A stretch of DNA of 30,873 bases from Smithella sp. (GCA_012797505.1 JAAZOZ010000096.1:1-30873); one strand, 5' to 3'. Numbered from the stretch's first letter, positions 14,546 through 22,974 are shown. The notes: a model not told the origin generated them from the sequence alone. Program-made: numbers and translations.

Positions 14546-15832
14546 ATGAAAAGCGCATATGAGGTCTTACAGGAAAGAGGCTTTGTCGAACAGGTCACGG
14601 ACGAGGCCCTGATTGCCGATCTTTTTGCCAAAGGTCCCGTTACCTGTTATATCGGCTTCGATCCCACGGCCGCCAGTCTGCATATCGGCAGCCTGGTGCC
14701 CATCATGGCGCTGGCCCATATGCAGCGGTGCGGCCATCGCCCCATCGCGCTGGTCGGCGGCGGCACGGGCCTCATCGGCGACCCCAGCGGCAAGACGGAA
14801 ATGCGCCAGGTGCTGACCCGCGAGCAGATCGACCAAAACGCCTTGTCCATCGGGAAGCAGCTTTCGCGGTACATCGATTTTTCCGACGGCCGAGCCCTGC
14901 TGCTCAACAACGCCGATTGGCTCACGAAGATCAACTACATCGAATTTCTGCGCGACATCGGACGCCATTTCAGCGTCAACCGGATGCTGGCGGCGGAAAG
15001 CTATAAAATCCGGCTGGAGAAGGGGCTGAATTTTATTGAGTTCAACTACATGCTTCTCCAGGGATACGACTTCCTCTACCTTTTTCAGCACCACGGCTGC
15101 GCGCTGCAGATGGGCGGCAACGACCAGTGGGGGAACATGCTGGCCGGCACCGAACTCATCCGCAAAGTTGAAGCCAAAGACGCGCAGGCCGTCACCTTTC
15201 CCCTCATCACTACTTCGACCGGCCACAAGATGGGCAAAACGGAAAAAGGCACCGTCTGGCTGGACGGCGCGCTGACCGCGCCTTACGAATATTATCAATA
15301 CTGGGTCAACTGCGACGACGCCGACGTGGAGCGGTTTCTCAAGCTTTTTACCTTCCTGCCGCTTTCGGACATCGCCGTCGTGAAAACGCTGGCGGACGCG
15401 CGGCTCAATATGGCCAAGGCCGTGCTGGCGTACGAAGCCACCAAAGTTACGCACGGGGCCGAGGCGGCGCGCGCGGCGTGGCGCGCATCCATGGAGGCTT
15501 TTCATGCCCGGCCGGTGGAAGCGGATTTGTTTCCGGGAAGCGACATTCCGCGCGAAGCCCCGCAGGCCGACACCTCCGCCATCCCGCGTTATGCCATAAC
15601 CGCTGAAGATCTTGCCGCAGGTCTTTTGATTTCCTCTTTGTGCGCGAAAGCCGGGCTGACGCAGTCCATGTCGGAGGCCAAGCGTCTGATCGGGCAGGGC
15701 GGGATCTATGTCGGAGAGCGCCAGGTGAAATCTCCGGATGAAAAGTTGTCGCCTGACGACTTTGGCGGCGGCCGAGAACTGCGCATCCGCAAAGGCAAGA
15801 AGAAGTATCTGATGGTGGAAATAGGGGATTAG
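14546..15832 (+). CDS. tyrS: Tyrosyl-tRNA synthetase
   Basis: Charges tRNA-Tyr. Class I signature HIGS at residues 46-49 (PTAASLHIGSLVP), DPSGKTEMR, the tyrosine/ATP-site segment QMGGNDQWGN, and the KMSKS-equivalent KMGKT at 228-232. A C-terminal S4 RNA-binding domain runs from about 360 to 425 (SMSEAKRLIGQGGIYV). 428 residues, close to the ~420 of E. coli TyrS. The ATG at 14546 is preceded by GGAGGCGGGGG; the frame continues upstream into ymdB but that part is not used. Confidence 0.96.
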   Translation: MKSAYEVLQERGFVEQVTDEALIADLFAKGPVTCYIGFDPTAASLHIGSLVPIMALAHMQRCGHRPIALVGGGTGLIGDPSGKTEMRQVLTREQIDQNALSIGKQLSRYIDFSDGRALLLNNADWLTKINYIEFLRDIGRHFSVNRMLAAESYKIRLEKGLNFIEFNYMLLQGYDFLYLFQHHGCALQMGGNDQWGNMLAGTELIRKVEAKDAQAVTFPLITTSTGHKMGKTEKGTVWLDGALTAPYEYYQYWVNCDDADVERFLKLFTFLPLSDIAVVKTLADARLNMAKAVLAYEATKVTHGAEAARAAWRASMEAFHARPVEADLFPGSDIPREAPQADTSAIPRYAITAEDLAAGLLISSLCAKAGLTQSMSEAKRLIGQGGIYVGERQVKSPDEKLSPDDFGGGRELRIRKGKKKYLMVEIGD

Positions 15833-16055
15833 GCTGATCCCCATTGCGGGGGACGCGCGACCGAAGGCTGAAGGCTGAAGAATAGAGGCGAAAGGCTGGA
15901 GGCCATAGGTCTAAGTGGAGTCCCCGCTCCTTCCTTTGTGGCGATGATTAGACCGATCTCCCTGCGGGAGCCTGCGACTTAATCATCATGATTTTCTGAA
16001 TCAATGGATTGTAAAAGAATAATTCTATGTTAAAATGCATCGCAAAAGGATGCTC
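15833..16055. repeat. Intergenic spacer with short repeats and nested hairpins
   Basis: No gene. AAGGCTG occurs three times (15864, 15871, 15892). A nested inverted repeat, GATGATTA (15943-15950) with TAATCATC (15980-15987), encloses CTCCC-TGC-GGGAG (15958-15970). No T-run follows, so it is not a standard terminator. Confidence 0.6.
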
Positions 16056-16601
16056 ATGGAATTTAAGACCGTTTTGGAAAAACTTCTGACAAATTTCGAA
16101 AGACTGAACATTCGCTACGCGCTGATGGGCGGTTTTGCGCTGGGATTATGGGGGTACGGACGCGCAACGGCTGATGTTGATTTTTTGGCGCATCGCGATG
16201 ATATGGATAAAGTCGATGCCGTCATGAAGAGTCTGGGCTACGAATGCCTGTATAAAAGCGACAATGTTTCTCAATATCTGTCTGACCTGAAAATATTCGG
16301 CGAAGTTGATTTTATTCACGCCTTCAGAGCGACAAGTCTTGCGATGTTGGAGACCGCCGAAGAAAAAATGGTTTTTAACGGTGATTTGAAAATTCGTGTA
16401 TTGAAACCCGAGAGTCTGATTGCTTTTAAATTACAGGCGGTAAAAAACAATCCTTCAAGGACATCCGTCGATTTGCAGGATATTAAAAAGCTGGCTGAAA
16501 TCAACAAACGGGACATGGATTGCGGTCTTATCGATCGCTACGCCGAATTGCTGAATATGGAAGAGGTGTGGCATGAGATCAAAAAAGAGGTGTTTCCATG
16601 A
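16056..16601 (+). CDS. Small nucleotidyltransferase-fold protein (AbiEii/MNT-like)
   Basis: 181 residues with a polymerase-beta-type nucleotidyltransferase signature: MGGFALGLWGYGRATADVDFLA gives the GG (25-26) and the two metal aspartates D40 and D42, with a probable third acid D85 in GEVDFIHAF. A later SLIAFKLQAVKNNPSRTSVDLQDI resembles AbiEii-type and related stand-alone nucleotidyltransferases. Relatives include toxin-antitoxin partners and antibiotic adenylyltransferases, but the substrate is not predictable here. The ATG at 16056 is preferred over 16035 because AAAGGA lies 6 bases before it. It overlaps the next gene by 4 bases (ATGA) and is isolated from the flanking housekeeping genes, with lower GC than tyrS. 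It may be a toxin-antitoxin-like module (inference). Confidence 0.75.
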   Translation: MEFKTVLEKLLTNFERLNIRYALMGGFALGLWGYGRATADVDFLAHRDDMDKVDAVMKSLGYECLYKSDNVSQYLSDLKIFGEVDFIHAFRATSLAMLETAEEKMVFNGDLKIRVLKPESLIAFKLQAVKNNPSRTSVDLQDIKKLAEINKRDMDCGLIDRYAELLNMEEVWHEIKKEVFP

Positions 16602-16807
16602 ACCCGGCTCCCGGCGGTGAAGATATGCTCGACCAAACGATTACGGAAGATATCAAAGCCATGGAGAGTCGGCGGCATAATCCGTTTATGAAAAACGGCA
16701 AAGCGGACGTTGATGCCTATATCCGGTTCGTTTGCGGCTTCAACGAATTCATCAACCACGATCCAAAGCCATTTTCCCAAATGATGGATCGGGACATGAT
16801 TCTATAA
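16598..16807 (+). CDS. Small protein of unknown function paired with the nucleotidyltransferase
   Basis: 69 residues, not recognised as a named family. It is acidic at the N-terminus (GGEDMLDQTITEDIKAMESRR) with an aromatic second half (AYIRFVCGFNEFINHDPKPF), no signal peptide, no membrane segment and no HEPN R-x4-6-H motif. The start overlaps the stop of the nucleotidyltransferase (ATGA), indicating coupled translation and probably joint function. An internal Met10 (16625) is an alternative start. Antitoxin, adaptor or target are all possible; none is supported by sequence alone. Confidence 0.6.
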   Translation: MNPAPGGEDMLDQTITEDIKAMESRRHNPFMKNGKADVDAYIRFVCGFNEFINHDPKPFSQMMDRDMIL

Positions 16808-16872
16808 TCCCAGGTTTCAAACCTTTATCCCCCATGCAACCTGATTTCGCCATATGATTCCGAAGGAGACTT

Positions 16873-17298
16873 CTAATGCTCAAGGAAGGGCAGGGGTTTT
16901 TCCATCCGGTACACCAGCGCCTGGCAGGCCGCCAGAAGATTTCCCGATTCGTCCGTGGCCCGGATATCGTAGGCGGCGGTTCGTTTTGTTTTATTGATTT
17001 CCCGGGCTTCGGCGTTCACGAGCGATCCTTTTGGGGGTGAGGCCAGATACTGGATGCTCATACTGAGGGCGACGGCCATCGTGCCGTGCGAGTTGGAGGC
17101 TGCTTCAAAAGCCGCGTCCATCAGCGAGAAAATCGCGCCGCCGTGCGCCATGCCGAACATGTTTTCCATGTCGGACGTAAAGCGCATTTCCACCCGGGCG
17201 TGGCCTTCTTTCAAATCAACCAGCGTGATGCCGAATTTCCTGCCGAAAGGCTCCTGCTCCATCCGTTGAAAGATTGCTTTTCTGATTTTTTCATCCAT
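16873..17298 (-). CDS. PaaI-type hotdog thioesterase
   Basis: Family members hydrolyse acyl- or aryl-CoA thioesters. The 141-residue protein carries the hotdog signature NMFGMAHGGAIFSLMDAAFEAA (HGG...D as in PaaI/YbgC-type enzymes) followed by the strands ALSMSIQYL and AYDIRATDESGNLLAACQALVYR. The ATG at 17298 is preferred over a frame opening at 17367 because GGAG lies 7 bases before it and family members start near this point. It lies downstream of the SerA-like gene on the same strand but beyond a terminator, so it is probably separately expressed. Substrate unknown; acyl-CoA housekeeping fits the organism type. Confidence 0.85.
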   Translation of the reverse strand: MDEKIRKAIFQRMEQEPFGRKFGITLVDLKEGHARVEMRFTSDMENMFGMAHGGAIFSLMDAAFEAASNSHGTMAVALSMSIQYLASPPKGSLVNAEAREINKTKRTAAYDIRATDESGNLLAACQALVYRMEKPLPFLEH

Positions 17299-17456
17299 TC
17301 CTGATCTCCAGGGGGCATTTTCCGGATCGGCCGGTTTTGCTGTTTCCTTTAACAGGTTGGCGGGCAAAGAGCAACCCCGCCGCCTTGAAAGTCAACGTCC
17401 GGGAGCTTGAAATGAGATTTTCCGGCGGGTCCCGCCGCGTTCGTCCGTCTCCGTCA

Positions 17457-17490
17457 AAGAAAACGCCCGGTTTGAGGCCGGGCGCTTTTT
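17457..17490 (-). terminator. Terminator of the SerA-like gene
   Basis: A perfect 7-base stem CGCCCGG (17464-17470) / CCGGGCG (17478-17484) with a 7-base loop. Read on the minus strand it is followed by TTTTCTTT. It starts 24 bases beyond the gene's stop. The plus-strand side also has CTTTTT. Confidence 0.8.
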
Positions 17491-17514
17491 GCTTTGGATG
17501 CTTTCTCGCGTGGA

Positions 17515-18678
17515 CTACAGAATTCTGACGCCGATAATCCCGTTGACGGCCTCAAATTTCTTGACCAGTTCGGCTGCGTTGATGTCGCCCTCCACATCGA
17601 TAATATTATAGGCGATATTGCCCCGGCTCTTATTGATCATATCGGCAATGTTGAGCTTGTTGTCGGCCAGCAGGTGCGTGATCTTTTCGATCATGCCGGG
17701 CTCATTCTTGTTGGAAACCGTGATGCGGGTTTTGTCGGACCGGTCGAGGATGCATTCCGGAAAGTTGACCGAGTTCTTGATGTTTCCGTTTTCCAGGAAA
17801 TCCATGATCTGCATGGTGGCCATAATGGCGCAGTTTTCTTCGGATTCCTCAGTGGACGCGCCCAGATGCGGGATGGCGATGACCTTGTCCGTCTTGATAA
17901 TCTCTTCATCCGGGAAATCCGTCACGTAGCGGCTCACGATCCCGTCGGCAATGGCCTTTTTCAGGGCTGCGGTTTCCACAAGCCCGCCTCTGGCGAAGTT
18001 CAGTAAAACGACGCCTTTTTTCATGATGGCAAACTTGTCGGCGTTGATGAAGCCCTTGGTGTCCTTGTTCTGGGGAACGTGCAGCGTGATGTAGTCGGAT
18101 TCAGCAAGCAGTCGATCCAGGCTCGGCGCCTTCTTGATGTTGCGGGACAGCTTCCAGGCCGCCTCGATGGACAAAAACGGGTCGTAGCCCATGACGTCCA
18201 TGCCCAGAGCCTCGGCCGTGTTGGCGATCATGGTGCCGATGGCGCCCAGACCCACCACGCCGAGTTTTTTGCCCAGGATTTCGGTTCCGACAAACTGGGC
18301 TTTTCCTTTTTCGATCAGGTCGGGCACCTTGTCGCCTTCACCCACCAGCCCTTTGGCCCAGATCAGGCCTTCCGCCACGTTGCGCGCCGCAAGCAGCATG
18401 CCCAAAACGACCAGTTCCTTCACGCCGTTGGCGTTGGCGCCGGGGGTGTTGAACACCACGATGCCTTTCTCGGAGCATTTATCGATGGGAATATTGTTAA
18501 CGCCTGCCCCGGCGCGGGCAATGGCCTTGAGACTGGACGGCAGCGTCATCTCTTTCATTTCCTTGCTGCGGACGAGAATGCCGTCCGGATCGGGAATATC
18601 CGTGCGGTATTCATACTTGTCGGTGAAAAGGCTCAACCCCTTTTCCGAAATTTTATTCAACAGATCGATCCGGTACAT
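17515..18678 (-). CDS. SerA-like D-3-phosphoglycerate / 2-hydroxyacid dehydrogenase with ACT domain
   Basis: 387 residues, shorter than the canonical SerA elsewhere in the window. D-2-hydroxyacid dehydrogenase fold: NAD-binding GLGAIG (143-148), substrate Arg230 in NFARGG, and catalytic His271 in PHLGAST with an acidic partner near 258. A C-terminal ACT domain (about 318-387, NKNEPGMIEKITHLLADN) suggests amino-acid feedback. It lacks the intervening ASB domain of the long SerA. This short form is a known 3-phosphoglycerate dehydrogenase type, but with a second SerA close by its physiological substrate is open. AGGAGG precedes the ATG at 18678. tRNA-Lys lies 25 bases upstream on the same strand, so read-through from the tRNA promoter is possible. 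Confidence 0.85.
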   Translation of the reverse strand: MYRIDLLNKISEKGLSLFTDKYEYRTDIPDPDGILVRSKEMKEMTLPSSLKAIARAGAGVNNIPIDKCSEKGIVVFNTPGANANGVKELVVLGMLLAARNVAEGLIWAKGLVGEGDKVPDLIEKGKAQFVGTEILGKKLGVVGLGAIGTMIANTAEALGMDVMGYDPFLSIEAAWKLSRNIKKAPSLDRLLAESDYITLHVPQNKDTKGFINADKFAIMKKGVVLLNFARGGLVETAALKKAIADGIVSRYVTDFPDEEIIKTDKVIAIPHLGASTEESEENCAIMATMQIMDFLENGNIKNSVNFPECILDRSDKTRITVSNKNEPGMIEKITHLLADNKLNIADMINKSRGNIAYNIIDVEGDINAAELVKKFEAVNGIIGVRIL

Positions 18679-18703
18679 AAATGCCTCCTACACTTTTGTT
18701 TTT

Positions 18704-18778
18704 TGGTGGGCCGTGCGGGGATTGAACCCGCGGCCAACGGATTAAAAGTCCGCTGCTCTACCGCTGAGCTAACGGCCC
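18704..18778 (-). tRNA. tRNA-Lys (anticodon TTT)
   Basis: A 75-base cloverleaf on the minus strand: acceptor GGGCCGT/ACGGCCC, D-arm GCTC...GAGC, anticodon loop CTTTTAA (anticodon TTT, stem GCGGA/TCCGT), T-arm GCGGG-TTCAATC-CCCGC, discriminator A, encoded CCA at 18706-18704. A putative protein frame crossing it on the plus strand is an artefact. Confidence 0.97.
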
Positions 18779-18808
18779 ACATCAGAAACATATTGAAAAG
18801 AACAAGGG

Positions 18809-18837
18809 TGTCTAGCAACTCATTGGGGGCCTGTCAA
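18809..18837 (-). promoter_or_regulatory. Promoter of tRNA-Lys
   Basis: On the minus strand TTGACA (18837-18832), 17 bases, TAGACA (18814-18809), with TGC directly before the -10 (extended type). The predicted start is about 24 bases before the mature tRNA. Confidence 0.6.
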
Positions 18838-18854
18838 GAAGAAACTGGACGTTT

Positions 18855-20153
18855 TCAATTTTCAAAAGGATTTTCCAGTTGAATGGTTTCGTCGCGGCCC
18901 GCGCCTACGGAAACCAGAGCGATGCCGGCGCCGGATAATTCTTTCAGGCGCTGGATGTATTTCCGAGCGTTTACGGGGAGTTCGCTGATGTTCTGCGCGC
19001 TTGCGATGTTTTCCGTCCAGCCGTCGAATTCCTCGTACACCGGTTCGCAGGTTGAAAAGCGTTTCAGGCTGGCGGGGACCGCTTCGCGGCATTCGCCCCC
19101 GGCGGTTTTATAACCGACGCAGATTTTGATTTTGGGAAGCCCCGTCAAAACATCCAGTTTGGTAATGGCCAGCGTGGAAATGCCGGAGACCCGGACGGCC
19201 TGGCGCACCAGAACCATGTCCAGCCAGCCGCACCGCCTTTTGCGGCCGGTGGTCGCGCCGAATTCCTGACCGATTTTCTGCAGATGATCTCCGATTGCGT
19301 CTTTCAGCTCCGTCGGGAAAGGTCCTTCTCCCACCCGCGTCGTATAGGCTTTGCAGATTCCCACCACCTTCGAAATGGCGCCGGGGCCGACGCCGCTTCC
19401 GCAGGCGGCGTTTCCGGAAACGGTGTTGGAAGAGGTGACGTAGGGATACGTGCCGTGATCGACATCCAGATGACATCCCTGGGCGCCTTCAAACAGGATC
19501 TTTTTCCCCTTTTGAATTTCTCCGGCCAGAATCAGGGACGTATCGGCGACATACGGCCTGATTTTTTCCGCGTACGCCAGGTACTCATCCGCGACGGCCT
19601 GGGGATCCAGCGGCGCCACGCCGAAAAAATTCTTGAACAGGTAGTTTTTTTCTTCCAGGCTGTGGCGCACTTTTTCCAGGAGCAGCCCGGGTTCATAGAG
19701 GTCGCCCACGCGGATGCCCGTGCGGGCAACCTTGTCTTCGTATGCCGGGCCGATGCCGCGGCCGGTGGTTCCGATTTTCTTGCCGGTATTGCGGGCCTCG
19801 CGCGCCTGATCCAGGCTGCGGTGATAGGGCATGATGACGTGCGTCTTTTCGCTGACGTAGAGCTTGGTGGAAGAGGGGAATAGCCCTCCCTCGTTCAATT
19901 CCTTCAGCTCCTGAAGGAAAACCTTCGGATCGAAGACCACCCCGTTGCCGATGATGCAGATTTTATGATCGTGCAGAATGCCGGAGGGAATCAGGTGGAG
20001 AATGGTGGTCCTGCCTTTCACCACGAGGGTATGCCCGGCGTTGTTGCCGCCTTGGAACCGGGCGACCACATCCGCTTTGAGCGTATAGAGATCGACAATC
20101 TTTCCTTTTCCTTCATCCCCCCACTGGGCGCCGACAACTGCAACATTGGCCAT
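18855..20153 (-). CDS. purA: Adenylosuccinate synthetase
   Basis: Converts IMP, aspartate and GTP to adenylosuccinate, the first committed step to AMP. N-terminal VVGAQWGDEGKGKIVD contains the GTP/IMP-binding GDEGKGK loop (residues 12-18). FQGGNNAGHT, GIGPAYEDKVARTGIR, FEGAQGCHLDVDHGTYPYVTSS and TTGRKRRCGWLD are all standard, and at 432 residues it is full length. It starts 15 bases after the serA stop, so it is the last gene of a serC-serA-purA operon. It completes the adenine branch supplied by the PurO/AICAR transformylase pair encoded earlier in the window. Confidence 0.97.
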   Translation of the reverse strand: MANVAVVGAQWGDEGKGKIVDLYTLKADVVARFQGGNNAGHTLVVKGRTTILHLIPSGILHDHKICIIGNGVVFDPKVFLQELKELNEGGLFPSSTKLYVSEKTHVIMPYHRSLDQAREARNTGKKIGTTGRGIGPAYEDKVARTGIRVGDLYEPGLLLEKVRHSLEEKNYLFKNFFGVAPLDPQAVADEYLAYAEKIRPYVADTSLILAGEIQKGKKILFEGAQGCHLDVDHGTYPYVTSSNTVSGNAACGSGVGPGAISKVVGICKAYTTRVGEGPFPTELKDAIGDHLQKIGQEFGATTGRKRRCGWLDMVLVRQAVRVSGISTLAITKLDVLTGLPKIKICVGYKTAGGECREAVPASLKRFSTCEPVYEEFDGWTENIASAQNISELPVNARKYIQRLKELSGAGIALVSVGAGRDETIQLENPFEN

Positions 20154-20168
20154 GAGATTTTTTCTTTC

Positions 20169-21752
20169 CTACATCTTGATCGGTGTGATGGAAACGACAT
20201 GCGGCAATTTCCGCAGTTTGTCCAGAATGTCCGGCCCGACCGGGGAATCCGTGTTCAGGACGACCAGCGCTTTTTTCGACTGCGCATCCCGGCTCAGATG
20301 CAGACGGGCAATATTGACGTTATGACTGCCCAGCGTGGTTCCCAGGTTGCCGATGACGCCCGGCACGTCTTTGTTGGAGACCGCCAGCAGGTAACCCTCC
20401 GGGGCGATTTCCACGGAAAATTCATTGATCCGGACGATTCTCGGATCGTTTTGGCCGAAAACCGCGCCCGACGTCCGGCTGGTTTCCTTGGAGGTCCGGA
20501 CGGTCAGGGCAATCAGGTTCGTATAGTCTTTGGTTTCCGAACTTTTCACTTCAATGATCCGAATGCCTCTTTCTTTGGCGAGGACCGGCGCGTTGATGTA
20601 ATTGACGGTTTCGGTCAGAATCTGGTCCAGAAGCCCCTTGATCAGAGACACGGTGATCGGGGCGACATTATGGTTGAGGATTTCCCCGCTGTATTCCAGC
20701 GAAACTTCCTGAATAGCGCCCGTCAGAAGCTGGGCCTGAAAGGCGCCCAGCTTCTCCGCCAGATCCAGGTAGGGACGAATTCCGGCCATCACGTCCGCGC
20801 TCACCGACGGGAAATTGACCGCACCCTTGATTTCACCGGTGGTGAAGTAGGCGGCGATCTGGTGGGCGATGGCGATGGCCACGTTGGTCTGCGCTTCATC
20901 GGTGGATGCACCCAGATGCGGTGTGCAGATTACATTGTCCAGACCGACCAGCTCCATGTTTTTGGTCGGCTCTTCTTCGAATACGTCAATGGCGGCGCCG
21001 GCGACCTGGCCGGCTTTCAAAGCGCGGCAGAGCGCTTTTTCGTTGACGATGCCGCCGCGGGCGCAGTGAATCAGAAACACGCCCTTTTTCATTTTTGCAA
21101 GCGCCGATTCGTTGATCAGATTCCGCGTTTCTTTGGAGAGCGGGCAGTGCACGGAGATGAAGTCGGAATTGGTGAACAGTTCGTCCAGGTTCACCATGTT
21201 CACGCCCATCTGTTGCGCGACTTCCGGAGAAATAAACGGATCATGGGCGATGACGTTCATCTTCAGGCCGATGGCGCGGTCGGCCACCACGGCGCCGACT
21301 CTGCCCAGGCCGATGACGCCCAGGGTTTTATTGCAGTATTCATTGCCCATGAATCTGCTTTTTTCCCAGCGGCCCGCTTTCATCGAGGCGGTGGCCTGTG
21401 GAATCCTGCGCGCGAGCGCAAGCATCATGGCGATGGCGTGCTCGGCGGTGGTGACGGTGTTGCCGCCGGGCGTGTTCATCACAACGATGCCGCGTTTGCT
21501 GGCTGCGGGGATGTCGATGTTATCCACCCCTGCGCCGGCGCGGCCGATGGCGGAAAGCTTTGCAGCCGCCTCGATGATTTCGGCCGTGACTTTGGTTGAT
21601 GAACGAACGATCAGGGCGTCGTAGTCTTTGATGACCGCCTTTAACTCATCGGGCTTCATGCCGGTCTTGACATCCACCTTGATGCCCGGCGTGTTGCCCA
21701 GAATGGCCGCGACTTCAGGCGCCATGGAATCGCTGACTAATACTCGTTTCAT
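20169..21752 (-). CDS. serA: D-3-phosphoglycerate dehydrogenase, long form
   Basis: First enzyme of serine synthesis: oxidises 3-phosphoglycerate to 3-phosphohydroxypyruvate with NAD. In 527 residues: a catalytic/nucleotide domain with GLGRVG (148-153), Arg232 in HCARGG and His279 in TPHLGAST; an intervening ASB domain at about 320-450; and a C-terminal ACT domain from about 455 (VSNKDVPGVIGNLGTTLG) for serine feedback. This is the long SerA type common in bacteria and archaea. It starts 24 bases after serC and ends 15 bases before purA, so the three are probably co-transcribed from the promoter at 22946-22974. Confidence 0.96.
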   Translation of the reverse strand: MKRVLVSDSMAPEVAAILGNTPGIKVDVKTGMKPDELKAVIKDYDALIVRSSTKVTAEIIEAAAKLSAIGRAGAGVDNIDIPAASKRGIVVMNTPGGNTVTTAEHAIAMMLALARRIPQATASMKAGRWEKSRFMGNEYCNKTLGVIGLGRVGAVVADRAIGLKMNVIAHDPFISPEVAQQMGVNMVNLDELFTNSDFISVHCPLSKETRNLINESALAKMKKGVFLIHCARGGIVNEKALCRALKAGQVAGAAIDVFEEEPTKNMELVGLDNVICTPHLGASTDEAQTNVAIAIAHQIAAYFTTGEIKGAVNFPSVSADVMAGIRPYLDLAEKLGAFQAQLLTGAIQEVSLEYSGEILNHNVAPITVSLIKGLLDQILTETVNYINAPVLAKERGIRIIEVKSSETKDYTNLIALTVRTSKETSRTSGAVFGQNDPRIVRINEFSVEIAPEGYLLAVSNKDVPGVIGNLGTTLGSHNVNIARLHLSRDAQSKKALVVLNTDSPVGPDILDKLRKLPHVVSITPIKM

Positions 21753-21776
21753 AGCGTTTCCCGCAGGAGCCTTCCG

Positions 21777-22904
21777 CTACAGGCTCTTGACTTTTTCGTT
21801 GAAAACTTTTTCCAGTTCAGCAAGTGCGATTTTGAGATCCGCTTCTTCAATGGTCGGGCCGCACCAGAAACGATAGCCGGCGGGCGCGTCTTTGTAAGAG
21901 TTGATGTCGTGCGCAATGTTTTTCTTGCTCAGGTCCGAAGCGATGCTCTTTAAGAACTTGCTTTTGGCGTCTGCGTCCATCGCGGCCACTTTGGGATGCG
22001 TGACGGACAGGCACACGGAGGTGTTGGAGCGGGTTTTCGAATCCGTTGCCAAAAATTCGATCCAGTCGGTTTTGGCGACCCAGTCTTCAACGACTTTCAG
22101 GTTGGCTTTGCTCTTTTTGATCAGGCCGTCGATGCCGAAGGTGCCGGCCCATTCCAGAGCGTCGATATAGTCTTCCACGCAGAGCATGGAGGGGGTATTG
22201 ATGACATCGCCTTCGAAGATCGCCTTGTTGATCTTGTCGCCTTTTTTCAGACGGAAGATTTTCGGCATGGGCCAGGGCGGTGTGTAGGATTCCAGACGGG
22301 CAACTGCCCTGGGGCTCAGAATCATCATGCCGTGCGCCGCCTCACCGCCCAGGCATTTCTGCCACGAATACGTCAAAACGTCGATCTTGCTCCAATCCAC
22401 CTCGTTGGCAAAGGTGTAACTGGTGGCGTCGCAAAGCGACAGGCCTTCACGGTCGGCGGGAATCCAGTTCCAGTCGGGAATGCGAACACCGCTGGTGGTG
22501 CCGTTGGCGACGAAAACCACATCACTCTTCCAATCGACTTTGGACAGGTCGGGGATTTTGCCGTAGTCGGCTTTGAGAATCGTGGGGTTCAATTTGAGCT
22601 GTTTATTGACATCCGTGGCCCAGCCTTCGGAGAAGCTTTCCCAGACTAAAACCGTAACCGGCCTGGGACCGAGAAGCGACCACATGGCGCACTCAAAAGC
22701 GCCCGTATCGGAAGCCGGCAGAATGCCCACGAGGTAATCTGACGGAATGTTTAATACTTTGCGGGTATCGTTCATCGCTTTAACGATTCTTTCTTTTCCC
22801 AGTGCGGAACGGTGGGAGCGGCCGACCGGCGCGCTCTTCAGCGCGTCGATATTCCACGCTGGCCTCTTGCTGCAGGGACCGGAACTAAAGTTTGGGTTTA
22901 ACAT
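21777..22904 (-). CDS. serC: Phosphoserine aminotransferase (Methanosarcina/alphaproteobacterial type)
   Basis: Transfers an amino group from glutamate to 3-phosphohydroxypyruvate, making phosphoserine, with PLP. 375 residues: N-terminal NPNFSSGPCSKRP and GRSHRS, then TYSWQKCLGGEAAHG with the PLP lysine K183. The sequence follows the minority serC form known from Methanosarcina and alphaproteobacteria, not the E. coli-type SerC, judged from the N-terminal SGPCSKRPAW and the SWQKCLGG site. ATG at 22904 with AAGGATGG upstream. First gene of the serC-serA-purA operon. Confidence 0.93.
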   Translation of the reverse strand: MLNPNFSSGPCSKRPAWNIDALKSAPVGRSHRSALGKERIVKAMNDTRKVLNIPSDYLVGILPASDTGAFECAMWSLLGPRPVTVLVWESFSEGWATDVNKQLKLNPTILKADYGKIPDLSKVDWKSDVVFVANGTTSGVRIPDWNWIPADREGLSLCDATSYTFANEVDWSKIDVLTYSWQKCLGGEAAHGMMILSPRAVARLESYTPPWPMPKIFRLKKGDKINKAIFEGDVINTPSMLCVEDYIDALEWAGTFGIDGLIKKSKANLKVVEDWVAKTDWIEFLATDSKTRSNTSVCLSVTHPKVAAMDADAKSKFLKSIASDLSKKNIAHDINSYKDAPAGYRFWCGPTIEEADLKIALAELEKVFNEKVKSL

Positions 22905-22930
22905 GGGTAACCATCCTTAAAATAAATTTT

Positions 22931-22974
22931 CTTAATGCTGGCATGTTCATACCAGCATTAAGCGCTTTTCTCAA
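22931..22974 (-). promoter_or_regulatory. serC promoter embedded in a perfect inverted repeat (putative operator)
   Basis: On the minus strand: TTGAGA (22974-22969), 17 bases, TATGAA (22951-22946) preceded by TGG (extended -10). The -10 is the loop of a perfect inverted repeat, CTTAATGCTGG (22931-22941) and CCAGCATTAAG (22952-22962), centred near -7. This is a classic repressor-site geometry. Confidence 0.65.

Noticed and set aside
18079..18882. Plus-strand frame containing RAGIEPAANGLKV-like peptide
   Set aside because: It reads through the complement of tRNA-Lys and the SerA-like gene; such peptides are a frequent tRNA-derived misannotation.
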